From positions 19,985 through 83,984 of the IMG/VR virus record IMGVR_UViG_3300002350_000003: a stretch of DNA of 64,000 bases; one strand, written 5' to 3'. The position numbers and the translations under genes were made by a program. Source of the DNA: a virus. Positions 63,971 to 64,000 of the stretch are shown here, in pieces. Within the stretch, counting starts at the first letter, position 1, and every line of letters begins with the position of its first letter. The notes beneath the pieces were generated by a model. It worked only from the letters and a program-made list of their open reading frames with translations, ran no database searches and was not told the origin of the DNA.

Positions 63971-64000
63971 ATTATTCCTCCAAAGCTGACTCATTAATAG

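Overview
The window is a piece of an AT-rich genome of a tailed double-stranded DNA bacteriophage (Caudoviricetes-like). Evidence: tightly packed genes with 1-30 base overlaps, almost all on the minus strand; a full phage replication and nucleotide-metabolism set; T4-type rIIA and rIIB homologues; tail-fibre-like proteins; several HNH homing endonucleases; and a phage-encoded tmRNA and tRNAs. Start codons are preceded by ordinary AGGAG-type ribosome sites. Many promoters match the sigma70 consensus (TTGACA, 16-17 bases, TATAAT), so the host is a bacterium with conventional housekeeping transcription. Several exported or lipoprotein-like products are present. I cannot name the host. No capsid, portal or terminase gene was recognised, so more of the genome lies outside the window.

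Layout (transcription runs mostly from high to low coordinates). 1-7.4 kb: a glycosyltransferase island (GT2, three GT4, GT32, a nucleotidyltransferase, a methyltransferase fragment). 7.4-27.7 kb: replication, recombination and dNTP synthesis: SSB, a DnaE-type polymerase split into two genes with a DnaQ-like exonuclease gene between them, Cas4/RecB-like nuclease, dNMP kinase, DnaG primase, DnaB helicase, RecA/UvsX recombinase, PhoH, dUTPase and class I ribonucleotide reductase with an HNH gene between nrdA and nrdB. 27.7-37.4 kb: small membrane proteins and a lipoprotein, then two tandem tail-fibre plus trypsin-like-protease modules, a papain-like protease, a holin-like protein, a membrane-anchored PAS-domain protein and a probable structural protein. 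37.5-50.3 kb: a sigma-like factor, GT4, deaminases, second SSB, GMP reductase, rIIB, rIIA, ThyX and a phosphoribosyltransferase-like protein. 50.3-54.5 kb: a lone plus-strand gene, a secreted trypsin-like protease, HNH genes, tRNA-Ser, tmRNA and an exported thioredoxin. 54.5-64 kb: a dense array of very small, mostly unknown genes, typical of an early-expressed host-takeover region, with strong promoters, a tRNA-Arg, and a tRNA interrupted by a group I intron beside a plus-strand HNH gene.

How it fits together: the replisome (split PolIII, DnaB, DnaG, SSB) is supported by RNR, dCMP deaminase, ThyX, dUTPase, dNMP kinase and GMP reductase, which together would move host nucleotide pools toward A and T, matching the AT-rich genome. 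tmRNA and tRNAs for AT-rich codons (AGU, AGA, UUA) would support translation. A sigma-like factor and a recurrent GTGTATA motif upstream of several genes suggest a second, possibly late, promoter class besides the sigma70-type promoters. Functional names come from motifs read by eye; no database search was run.
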